From: Lutibacter litoralis
GTDB lineage: Bacteria > Bacteroidota > Bacteroidia > Flavobacteriales > Flavobacteriaceae
DNA length: 64,000 bases
Direction of reading: 5' to 3'
NCBI RefSeq assembly: GCF_014646675.1
Contig: NZ_BMNS01000003.1
Span: 295,580-359,579 of the forward strand
Shown here: positions 9,395 through 16,628 of the stretch, piece after piece
Layout: each line of letters begins with the position of its first letter
How positions within the stretch are numbered: the stretch's first letter is position 1
Program-made: the position numbers and the translations under genes
Notes under the pieces: generated by a model
Databases searched by the model: none
Seen by the model: the letters and a program-made list of their open reading frames with translations, nothing else
Told to the model about the DNA's origin: nothing

Positions 9395-9976
9395 TTACAA
9401 TTTCAATAATTCTTCATATAATTTATGAACAGGTAATCCCATTACATTAAAATAACTACCTTCTATAAGTGTAACGCCTATTAAACCTATCCATTCTTGA
9501 ATTCCATAGGCTCCAGCTTTGTCAAAAGGTTGATAATTTTCAACATAATATTCAATTTCTTTTTGAGATAATTCTTTAAATGAAACTATAGTAACATCAG
9601 ATATTATGTGTTCACTTTTGTATGTTTTTACGCAAAAAGATGAAAACACTTTATGTTTTTTACCAGATAATTCTTTAAGCATTATAATTGCATCTTCAGC
9701 GTTTTTTGGCTTCTCTAAAGCTTTGTTATTGTGCCACACAATTGTATCTGCGGTTATAATTATATCATTTTCTAAAATTTCATTTGTGAAAGCATCAGCC
9801 TTTAATTTGCATAAATAATTGGTTATTTCGTCTTCTTTTAATTCTACATTATAAGTTTCTTCAACCTCTTTTACTTTTATAGAGAAATTTACACCTAATT
9901 CTTTAAATAATTCGTGTCTCCTTGGAGAAGCAGATGCTAGAATAATGTTTTTTTTGTTGAATTTTTTTTGAAGCAT
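9395..9976 (-). CDS. maf: Maf family nucleotide pyrophosphatase
   Basis: This 193-residue cytosolic enzyme hydrolyses non-canonical or excess nucleoside triphosphates to monophosphate and pyrophosphate. The Maf signatures are present: ILASASPRRHELFKELG near the N-terminus, ITADTIVWHNN in the middle with the catalytic aspartate, and GAYGIQEWIGL toward the end, a form typical of the dTTP/UTP-specific subgroup. Its start codon lies one base after the stop of the prenyltransferase gene, so the two are translationally close and share an operon with smpB. Confidence 0.94.
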   Translation of the reverse strand: MLQKKFNKKNIILASASPRRHELFKELGVNFSIKVKEVEETYNVELKEDEITNYLCKLKADAFTNEILENDIIITADTIVWHNNKALEKPKNAEDAIIMLKELSGKKHKVFSSFCVKTYKSEHIISDVTIVSFKELSQKEIEYYVENYQPFDKAGAYGIQEWIGLIGVTLIEGSYFNVMGLPVHKLYEELLKL

Positions 9977-9977
9977 T

Positions 9978-10886
9978 TTAATGAAATTTTGAAAAGATTA
10001 TTAAAGAATTTATTCCTAAAAACATAATGATTTTTAATAAAGTACTTATTTTTTTAAAGTCATTTTTTTTATCTGCAGCATATAGTTTTATAAATGTATA
10101 AACCAAAGGAAGAAAAACCGTAATTAGTAAATAAAGCATTGTAATTTTATAATTCTCACTAAAGTTTAGGAGTATAAAAAGCAATAAACCAAGTGTTAAT
10201 ATAATTGTAAGGTTTGCAATGTTTTTTGTTCTTTTAACTCCTATTACAATTGGTAATGTTTTTAGGTTTAATGAATAATCTCCATTTATATCTTCAATAT
10301 CTTTAATTATTTCTCTTGTCAGATTCATGCAAAAAGCAAAAATACTGAGTGCTGTAATTATCATAAATACCAATTGTTCGTGCTCATTTTTTATTAAAAA
10401 ATTAAGTTCTAAAATAGCTAAAATAAAAATACTGAACCCAATTAAGAAAGCAATTATAAGGTTTCCTATTAAAGGTGTAGATTTTAATTTTTTGGAATAA
10501 TAATAGAGTAGTAGTGAAGCTCCAATAAAAATAAATGAATAGGTTGGATTACCAATATTTAAACATAAGATAATTCCTAAAGCAATTCCCAATGTATTTG
10601 TTATTTTATACCATTGGAAGGCTTTTTCATTAGTAATTTCTTTAGAAACAATTTGTTTTTCAGGTTTGTTAATTTTATCTGAAACAACATCTTCAATATC
10701 ATTAATTATATAGCCAGCTGCTGAAATTAATACAATTGAAAATAATAGCGTGAAGAATGAAAATAGTGAGAGTGCACTTTCAATTGAAAATGCAGGAAAG
10801 AGCAAAAATTTAATTAATAAGTATACATAAATTATTAGCAGTAAATTTTTCCAACGTATTAATTTAAAATAGACTGCAATATTCAT
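9978..10886 (-). CDS. UbiA-type prenyltransferase (geranylgeranylglycerol-phosphate transferase-like)
   Basis: This 302-residue polytopic membrane protein belongs to the UbiA superfamily. It has about eight hydrophobic helices and both Asp-rich substrate motifs: NDIEDVVSDKINKPEKQ near residue 63 and DIEDINGDYSLNLKTLPI near residue 195. These bind Mg2+ and the prenyl diphosphate. Flavobacterial homologues next to maf are usually annotated as geranylgeranylglycerol-phosphate geranylgeranyltransferase, but the acceptor is unproven. Menaquinone or other lipid prenylation is possible. It sits in a tight smpB-prenyltransferase-maf cluster with 1-3 base gaps. Confidence 0.85.
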   Translation of the reverse strand: MNIAVYFKLIRWKNLLLIIYVYLLIKFLLFPAFSIESALSLFSFFTLLFSIVLISAAGYIINDIEDVVSDKINKPEKQIVSKEITNEKAFQWYKITNTLGIALGIILCLNIGNPTYSFIFIGASLLLYYYSKKLKSTPLIGNLIIAFLIGFSIFILAILELNFLIKNEHEQLVFMIITALSIFAFCMNLTREIIKDIEDINGDYSLNLKTLPIVIGVKRTKNIANLTIILTLGLLLFILLNFSENYKITMLYLLITVFLPLVYTFIKLYAADKKNDFKKISTLLKIIMFLGINSLIIFSKFH

Positions 10887-10889
10887 TTT

Positions 10890-11348
10890 TTAATTAAAAT
10901 TCTTTTTAATCCTAGCTAAATCACGTTTATTGTCGCGGTCTTTCATTACTTCACGTTTGTCGTAATTTTTCTTTCCTTTACACAGTGCTATTTCTAGTTT
11001 TGCCCAGCCTTTATCAGTTAAAAATAAACGTAATGGAATAATGGTTAAACCTACATTTTGAACTTCTTTTTGCAGTTTTTTTAGTTCTTGTTTATTTAAT
11101 AATAATTTACGCTCACTTTTAGGTTTATGATTAAAAGCGTGCCCATACAAATACTCTTCAATAAACATATTAATTGCAAATAATTCTCCTTGTTCGTTAA
11201 ATTCGCAAAAACTTTCTGTAATACGAGCTTTACTTTCGCGTATAGATTTAATTTCAGTACCGGTTAACTGAATACCTGCAATATATTTATCTAAGATCTC
11301 ATATTCAAAACGAGCTTTTTTATTTTTTATGTTAATTTTCTTCTGCAT
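10890..11348 (-). CDS. smpB: SsrA (tmRNA)-binding protein SmpB
   Basis: This 152-residue protein binds tmRNA and delivers it to stalled ribosomes for trans-translation. The family pattern is complete: KKARFEYEILDKYIAGIQL and GTEIKSIRESKARITESFC at the N-terminus, the core around FAINMFIEEYLYGHAFNH, and the basic C-terminal tail with KKNYDKREVMKDRDNKRDLAR that reaches into the mRNA channel. It is the first gene of the operon with the prenyltransferase and maf. The tmRNA gene itself is not in this window. Confidence 0.97.
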   Translation of the reverse strand: MQKKINIKNKKARFEYEILDKYIAGIQLTGTEIKSIRESKARITESFCEFNEQGELFAINMFIEEYLYGHAFNHKPKSERKLLLNKQELKKLQKEVQNVGLTIIPLRLFLTDKGWAKLEIALCKGKKNYDKREVMKDRDNKRDLARIKKNFN

Positions 11349-11459
11349 ATAAATGCAAATGTACTATAAATTCTATACATTATATATTGCTTTGAACGTA
11401 GTTTAACTAAAAAAGACTTATGAGTTTAATAGAACTTTTTTATAAATTAAAAAAGAATA

Positions 11460-12308
11460 TTATTTAAATCTATATGATAATCCAACCATCCAATAGAAAA
11501 CATTTTCTAATTCCTCTTTAACTACAGTATCATCATTTAAAATTGAAGCTTCATGTTGTGGAAATACTAATACAGGTAAAAAAGAAGCGGTTATTGAATT
11601 TTTAGAATACCACATTGGCAAACTAACTTCAATTGCCATTAAATTAAAGCTTTCACTTTCTTCAATTACAGTTTCAATAACTGTTTGAGTTGTATTTTCA
11701 GGGTCATTATTTTTTCGGTCTCTTATGCGGCTATTTATATAATATGCATCATAAAAATTTTGGGACCCTAAATATATTCCTGCAGTTGGAGAAATTTGAA
11801 ATTTATTATTTGAAGTTAGAAAATCATGGCTAATTTCTGAAGATAAAAATAAATCTGAATTTTCGTTATTACTTAAGTAGTTACTTGCATTTACAGTTAA
11901 ATTAAGGATTTTAAAATCGTAGCTTAAGCTTGCAGAAATATCTGCGGTTACTTCAGAAATCACGTTGTAACTAGCATTATTAAAAAAGTATTTGGTTGCG
12001 GAAAAATCTCCTGATAGTTTATTTTTTTTAAAATCAAAACCAGCAGTAAATAAATATAAATCAATTCTACTTTCGTCAGGTTGTGTAAGGTAAGAGAAAG
12101 ATCCTTTACCGTAAAAGCCTGATTTATGGTGGTAAGCTATGGAAGGATATAAGTAGGGAGCTGCAATGGAATCTTTTCTGCCCATAAAAACAGCATCACT
12201 AATGTAATTTATAGCTGTTGAAACATATGATTTCTTTTTAATTTGTCCAAAAATACTCGAAGTACATAAAACAAACAAAATTATAAATAAGAATTTTAAA
12301 GCTTTCAT
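11460..12308 (-). CDS. Predicted exported beta-rich envelope protein
   Basis: This 282-residue protein has a signal peptide (MKALKFLFIILFVLCTSSIFGQ) and then many short amphipathic strands, consistent with an outer-membrane barrel of about 12 strands. Examples are GFYGKGSFSYLT, KLSGDFSATKYFF and FYWMVGLSYRFK, the last ending in a C-terminal aromatic as barrels do. I do not recognise a named family. It stands alone, with a long inverted repeat at 12366-12429 in the gap upstream. Confidence 0.7.
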   Translation of the reverse strand: MKALKFLFIILFVLCTSSIFGQIKKKSYVSTAINYISDAVFMGRKDSIAAPYLYPSIAYHHKSGFYGKGSFSYLTQPDESRIDLYLFTAGFDFKKNKLSGDFSATKYFFNNASYNVISEVTADISASLSYDFKILNLTVNASNYLSNNENSDLFLSSEISHDFLTSNNKFQISPTAGIYLGSQNFYDAYYINSRIRDRKNNDPENTTQTVIETVIEESESFNLMAIEVSLPMWYSKNSITASFLPVLVFPQHEASILNDDTVVKEELENVFYWMVGLSYRFK

Positions 12309-12365
12309 GATTAAAGATTTAATGATTAATTTATAAAGCTTAAAAAAGAACTTTTAAGGTAATTA

Positions 12366-12429
12366 CAAATTGTCATTTTGAATAAATACAATCAATTTTT
12401 TCATTAAATTTACTCAAAATGACAATTTG
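12366..12429. repeat. Perfect 16-bp inverted repeat
   Basis: CAAATTGTCATTTTGA (12366-12381) and its exact reverse complement (12414-12429) are separated by 32 AT-rich bases. It lies just after the DUF6799 gene. It may act as that gene's terminator, although the T-run is weak, or be a decayed form of the TGTCATTxTGA palindromic repeats common in flavobacteria. Confidence 0.75.
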
Positions 12430-12461
12430 AATATTTTATTTAAAACGGCCACTAACTTTTT

Positions 12462-13130
12462 TTAATTTTTCTTATTACGTGTGCCAGTTGCTTTTTTTTG
12501 CACTTTTTTCTTTGTCATGGTTTTAATTGCTTTAGCATTTTTCTGTGCCACCATTTTTCTTTGCATGTAGGTGTTTTTAAATAGTTGACCATCCATATTA
12601 ATACACTCACCATCTTGCAGTCTTAGCTGTTTTCTATCACGATTTTGATAAGTTCCGTCTGGATTTATAGTAACGCCATTTCCAAGTTGAACTTGTTGCT
12701 GAATTTGGTTTTGTTCCTGATTTTTAATTTGGTAAACTTGACCGTCAATCATCATTATTTGATATCTATTTTGATTTCGTGTTTGAATTTGGGCTTCAGA
12801 TAGTCCTTTGTTTTCTTGTTGAACTTTATATCTGTACTGATACTCATTTCTATACAAAACTCCATCGCTATCTAAACAAGAACCATCTCTTAAACGCAAT
12901 CTAACTTGATCTTTTGTTATGTACGTTCCATCTGGATTTACAACTGTACCATCATTTAATGTTATTTTATCTTGTAATCTAATCTGATCACGATCTCTAA
13001 TTTGAAGAAGATCTCCGTCAACTAGCATTACACGATCTCTGTCTTGATTTTTAATTTGATCTTTATCTTGAGCTGCTAATCCCATAGTTCCAAGAACTAT
13101 AAAAATTAAAAAAATTACTACTTTTTTCAT
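12462..13130 (-). CDS. DUF6799-type exported repeat protein
   Basis: This 222-residue exported protein has a signal peptide (MKKVVIFLIFIVLGTMGLAAQ) and two copies of a roughly 60-residue module. Each copy runs from an MLVDGDLLQIRDRDQI or MMIDGQVYQIKNQEQN segment, through LNDGTVVNPDGTY or LGNGVTINPDGTY, to LRLRDGSCLDSDG or LRLQDGECINMDG. This matches the DUF6799 domain. It is extremely rich in Gln, Asn, Asp and Arg and ends in a Lys-rich basic tail. Function is unknown. The periodic charged composition suggests a periplasmic binding or structural role. Confidence 0.75.
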   Translation of the reverse strand: MKKVVIFLIFIVLGTMGLAAQDKDQIKNQDRDRVMLVDGDLLQIRDRDQIRLQDKITLNDGTVVNPDGTYITKDQVRLRLRDGSCLDSDGVLYRNEYQYRYKVQQENKGLSEAQIQTRNQNRYQIMMIDGQVYQIKNQEQNQIQQQVQLGNGVTINPDGTYQNRDRKQLRLQDGECINMDGQLFKNTYMQRKMVAQKNAKAIKTMTKKKVQKKATGTRNKKN

Positions 13131-13342
13131 GATTTATTAATATTAAAATTTATTATTTTTTATTACTTTAATTTACGTTCAAAATTATATAGAGATTAAA
13201 TTTATTGCAATGATTGTTATCAATTACTAACTTGATAATTATCAGATTAAATAATTTATTTATTTTTTCCGTTTAATTGTTACTAGTATACTTATCTCTT
13301 ATTAGACACTATTTTTAAAGTAAAGTTTTAATTATTTAAGAT

Positions 13343-13385
13343 AATTAAGCCCATATAACTATTTAATAGTTATATGGGCTTAATT
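13343..13385 (-). terminator. Long palindrome, probable terminator of the Gly-rich lipoprotein gene
   Basis: A near-perfect 20-bp stem (13343-13363 with 13365-13385, core AAGCCCATATAACTATT) lies 19 bases after the stop codon of the minus-strand lipoprotein gene. The AT-rich sequence after it has only a loose T-run, so termination is inferred from position. The rest of the gap up to 13131 shows nothing. Confidence 0.6.
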
Positions 13386-13403
13386 TTATAGTTTTAAGTT
13401 ATT

Positions 13404-14795
13404 TTAATTATGTCCTGATCCAGATCCTCCGCCAGAACCACTTCCACCACCAGAGCCACCATTACCACTTCCTGTAGTTCCAGTTCCTCCTCCATGATTA
13501 CCATCAACACCACCACCAGAACCAGCGCCGCCACCGCTATTTCCGCCACCTTGGCCAGTACCTCTAGCTTTAATAAATACATCCATGTAAGTTAAATTAT
13601 TATCATAGTCAATTATGCCTGTTCCTCCTCCGGAATCTTCTCCTGTGTCTCCTCCAGGTGCTTTTGCACTTAATAATGGATCTACTGGTTCTTCTTCGGC
13701 TAACAATATTTCAGTAGTTCCTTCCTCAAAGACCGTTTGCCTGGAACTATTATTGCGATCATAGTCAAAGCTAAAAGTGATTCTATAATAGCCTTCGAGT
13801 TCATTAAGCGTTCTGACATTCCAGGTATATCCATAAATTATTTTTCCTTTTACATTCACTTCTGCATTATAATAACCAGGACCATCACCACCGCCAACTT
13901 TCATAGGAAAACCTTCTAGAGGATCATTTATCAAATCATCAGGGTTTTGTCCCTTTTCAACCCAATAATGCTCAATGGGATCCCAATCCAAATTCAAAAA
14001 TTCACCTTCGGCAGGTTTATCCACATTCAGTTTTTGGATTGTTAATATCGCTTGAGAAGAGTAAACAGTTGCTTCAGTGCCTAATACTTTTGGATCACCT
14101 GTTGCATCAAATATATCACCATTCAAAATAAGATTGTCATCTAGATCTGTTTGAAGTCCATGAACCTCAGTTATTCCCCAACCGTAAGCATGCCTCATTG
14201 CATACTGTGTAACTGTTCCTGGTAAATTTGGTGTTGGGTTTGTGGTAGATAGTAAATCTTTAATCAGTACAATTTCTGTTCGTACTTGAGATTTGGTGTA
14301 CCAGTCAACAGATTCTAAATTGTCTCCCCAATCTATTAGATCTACAACAACAGGATCATCTGCAGACCAATTTGTCGCTTGCCATTGATTGAATTCATCT
14401 TTTTGTGCATAAGATTTGAATACAGGACCTCCTTCATCTCCAGGAACAGGAACAGGAGGGTTTTCATTTGTATAAGGTCCTTCGCTAAATAGTGGTGCTT
14501 GAGGATCTATCGGGTCTTGACCCCAAACGTAATACCAAGAACCATCCATTACTGGTGGTTGTGTCATATCTCCTCTAAGAACTTTAGTATCTCCATCTGC
14601 CCAAATAACAGGAAAGGATAAATTGTTTCCAAAACCAGTGTCTCCTGTATTGTCAGGTTTACCTTTAGAACTCATTTCGACTGCAGTGTCATCTGCAACT
14701 AATACTTCATCAATAAACGAATCATCGTTACATTGAGCAAATATAAAAATAAGTGCAAAAAGACTTATTTTTAAACTTAATTTTTCTAATTTCAT
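13404..14795 (-). CDS. Lipoprotein with a glycine-rich C-terminal tail
   Basis: This 463-residue exported lipoprotein has a type II signal peptide ending in FIFAQC with the acylated cysteine at C22. Residues 60-370 contain many Trp, Asp and Pro residues, as in beta-sandwich surface proteins. No known catalytic motif is visible. From about residue 410 to the end the sequence is almost only Gly, Ser, Thr and Asn (for example GSGGGSGSGGGSGSGHN), a flexible tail unusual for a lipoprotein. A pair of 18-bp repeats lies in its 5' region. I cannot assign a function. Confidence 0.75.
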   Translation of the reverse strand: MKLEKLSLKISLFALIFIFAQCNDDSFIDEVLVADDTAVEMSSKGKPDNTGDTGFGNNLSFPVIWADGDTKVLRGDMTQPPVMDGSWYYVWGQDPIDPQAPLFSEGPYTNENPPVPVPGDEGGPVFKSYAQKDEFNQWQATNWSADDPVVVDLIDWGDNLESVDWYTKSQVRTEIVLIKDLLSTTNPTPNLPGTVTQYAMRHAYGWGITEVHGLQTDLDDNLILNGDIFDATGDPKVLGTEATVYSSQAILTIQKLNVDKPAEGEFLNLDWDPIEHYWVEKGQNPDDLINDPLEGFPMKVGGGDGPGYYNAEVNVKGKIIYGYTWNVRTLNELEGYYRITFSFDYDRNNSSRQTVFEEGTTEILLAEEEPVDPLLSAKAPGGDTGEDSGGGTGIIDYDNNLTYMDVFIKARGTGQGGGNSGGGAGSGGGVDGNHGGGTGTTGSGNGGSGGGSGSGGGSGSGHN

Positions 14796-14835
14796 AATAG
14801 TACGTTTTTAAGTTATTAATAAAAATTATATTCAT

Positions 14836-14871
14836 CTGGGGTGTTTTATTCTGCTGGGGTATTATACTCTG
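14836..14871. repeat. Two tandem 18-bp units upstream of the Gly-rich lipoprotein gene
   Basis: The units CTGGGGTGTTTTATTCTG (14836-14853) and CTGGGGTATTATACTCTG (14854-14871) match at 15 of 18 positions and stand out as GC-rich in AT-rich DNA. They lie 41-76 bases before the start codon at 14795. They could be an operator or a piece of decayed repeat. Confidence 0.6.
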
Positions 14872-15060
14872 CAGATTAATTAAATTTTTAGATTTAACTA
14901 TGTAAAGCAACTAAAATGATTGTTTATTTGGAATGATAGAAGTCAATTTAGTTTATGAGAAATATCACATTTAATTCCTATTCTTTTAGAACATAAGAAT
15001 TAAATTAATGCAGGTTAAAAAGAAAAAGTACTCTTACTACAAATATTTTAAAACTTTATA

Positions 15061-15150
15061 GAAATCCAAATTTGACTTTGAGGTTGTTAAATGCTTTTTG
15101 GGGTTTTAACGAAGCTATTTAGGGTTTTGTTTAAGTCAAACTTGGACTTC
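15061..15150. repeat. Imperfect 18-bp inverted repeat, 90 bases long overall
   Basis: GAAATCCAAATTTGACTT (15061-15078) pairs with AAGTCAAACTTGGACTTC (15133-15150) at 16 of 18 positions, and the interior contains short GGGGTTTT/AGGGTTTT pieces. It may be a small non-autonomous element or a structured RNA. No coding sequence lies inside. Confidence 0.55.
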
Positions 15151-15304
15151 TTAAATGTTAATCATTTTAAAAATTTAAAAAATGCAAATTTCTCATTATA
15201 AAAAACTTAAATTATGAAATTCATTAATTTTCAATGTACTATAATTTAGACCTTTATTGAAGACAAAAGTTTGTATAAAGTAAAAATAAATTTTATCAAA
15301 AAAA

Positions 15305-15338
15305 AATAAAGAACTCCAATAATAGGGAGTTCTTTATT
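15305..15338 (-). terminator. Terminator of the small lipoprotein gene
   Basis: A 13-bp stem (AATAAAGAACTCC at 15305-15317 with GGAGTTCTTTATT at 15326-15338) lies about 60 bases after the stop codon of the minus-strand gene at 15398. On the minus strand it is followed by a T-run. Confidence 0.8.
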
Positions 15339-15397
15339 TACTTATTAAAGTATTAGTAACTTAATTTAAATAACAGCGCTGGTTTAGAAAAAATAAA

Positions 15398-15844
15398 TTA
15401 TATTTTTTGGTTAGAATAAAATTTATTTTTAATAGAATCCATTTCTTTAATAATCTTTTCAATTTGCTTGTTATGAAATTTGAATTGATTTAAGTAAAAA
15501 TCATCTGTATAAAAATCATGCATATTAAATGGAGATTTAATTAAAAAATCATTTTTAAATAATGAATCAATAGATTTAAATTGAGGATTAAAATCATTTT
15601 TAAATTTATTAAAGAACTGTTTTTCTAAAAGCGTATCATTTTTAATAGTTGAATAAAAATAGTAGTAACTAGAGTCTATACTTATTAAGTTTCCATCATC
15701 GTCATATTCTTTAATAATCTTCATTTTTTCTATAGGTTTAATGGTATCTTGCTGAGTAACTAGTTCTTTCTCTTGTTTAATTTGAGTGTTGCAACTTGTT
15801 AATAAAAATGTAATTATTGATATTAACATGATTAATTTTTTCAT
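15398..15844 (-). CDS. Small lipoprotein of unknown function
   Basis: This 148-residue lipoprotein has the signal MKKLIMLISIITFLLTSC with the lipobox cysteine at residue 18. The mature part is highly charged and rich in Lys, Phe, Asp and Asn, with a repeated pattern of F, K and N around SIDSLFKNDFLIKSPFNMHDFY and a helical C-terminus. No homologous family comes to mind. It has no close neighbour on its strand and ends in its own terminator. Confidence 0.65.
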   Translation of the reverse strand: MKKLIMLISIITFLLTSCNTQIKQEKELVTQQDTIKPIEKMKIIKEYDDDGNLISIDSSYYYFYSTIKNDTLLEKQFFNKFKNDFNPQFKSIDSLFKNDFLIKSPFNMHDFYTDDFYLNQFKFHNKQIEKIIKEMDSIKNKFYSNQKI

Positions 15845-15965
15845 GACATCATTTTTTATTGTTAATAATTATTAAAGTTATTTTATTAATAAATTATTGA
15901 CAATGATATTAATCAATAAGTATAAATTATAGTATAATTTGATTAGAAGTTTAATTATTATACGT

Positions 15966-16469
15966 TTAATCAGCTATTTTTAAAAGTATATCGGAAATAT
16001 TATTATTTGAAATAGTTATAATATAAAGGTTCGCATTATTACGATCGTCCATTTCTGGATATTTTTCTACTTCTAAAATTTTGTTTACAAATTGAGGTGT
16101 TGTATTACTATGACCAACAATTAAAACTGTTTTTCCTTTAGTTTGAGCTCTAAATTCGTCATTAAATAGATCGCTAGGGTCATAAAATTGGATTTCTAAA
16201 TTTTTTCTTTTTGCTGTTGGTAAAGCTGTTTGAATTGTACGTTTATAATTTGTTGAAAAAATATAATCAAAGTTAATATGTTCAAAAGTTTTACTCCATT
16301 TTATAGCTCTACTTACTCCTTTTTCTTTAAGGTTAGGGTTTTTAATTTTTATATTAGAACGTACTTTTTCGGCATGTCTGATTAAATAATAGGTAGTTGT
16401 TTCCATTTCTTGCGCTTGCAAATTAAGCGTACAAAAAAGCGTAATTATAAGTAACTGTAATTTATTCAT
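15966..16469 (-). CDS. Exported histidine phosphatase superfamily protein
   Basis: This 167-residue protein has a signal peptide (MNKLQLLIITLFCTLNLQAQ) and a histidine-phosphatase (phosphoglycerate-mutase-like) fold. The RHG-type motif is YLIRHAEK, with the phospho-accepting His at about residue 32. The second catalytic His is in IVGHSNTTPQF. The arrangement resembles SixA-type small phosphatases. Because it is exported, its substrate is probably a periplasmic phosphoester rather than a glycolytic intermediate or a phosphohistidine protein. It stands alone on the minus strand. Confidence 0.85.
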   Translation of the reverse strand: MNKLQLLIITLFCTLNLQAQEMETTTYYLIRHAEKVRSNIKIKNPNLKEKGVSRAIKWSKTFEHINFDYIFSTNYKRTIQTALPTAKRKNLEIQFYDPSDLFNDEFRAQTKGKTVLIVGHSNTTPQFVNKILEVEKYPEMDDRNNANLYIITISNNNISDILLKIAD

Positions 16470-16505
16470 AATAAATTTAATTTAAGTTCGAAGATACATA
16501 AAAAG

Positions 16506-16535
16506 AAACCTACAAGTTTTTAGGCTTGTAGGTTT
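16506..16535 (-). terminator. Terminator of clpB
   Basis: A perfect 11-bp stem (AAACCTACAAG at 16506-16516 with CTTGTAGGTTT at 16525-16535) is followed on the minus strand by TTCTTTTTAT. It lies about 95 bases past the clpB stop codon. Confidence 0.85.
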
Positions 16536-16579
16536 TTATAACTATTAATATTTTTATCTTGATGATATATTGAAAGAAA

Positions 16580-16602
16580 CACTTCGGCTCTGCTCGGTGA
16601 AC
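16580..16602. repeat. Fragment of a flavobacterial palindromic repeat
   Basis: ACTTCGGCTCTGCTCGGTG resembles the widespread flavobacterial intergenic repeat with the core CTTCGACTCCGCTCAGTG. It lies between the clpB stop codon and its terminator, so it is part of the clpB 3' untranslated region. Confidence 0.5.
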
Positions 16603-16628
16603 AATTTCGTATGTCTCTTTTATTTAAC

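Larger units (their letters stand above)
14796..15397. other. Intergenic region with small repeats
   Basis: This 600-base AT-rich gap contains no gene I can support. It holds two tandem 18-bp units (14836-14871), an 18-bp inverted repeat (15061-15150) and the terminator of nothing obvious upstream other than the hairpin at 15305-15338, which serves the lipoprotein gene at 15398. Confidence 0.6.

Noticed and set aside
13394-13582. 62-codon Val/Leu-rich minus-strand frame
   Set aside because: It is the shifted frame of the Gly-rich tail of the lipoprotein gene, since GGN repeats read as Val/Leu codons in another frame.
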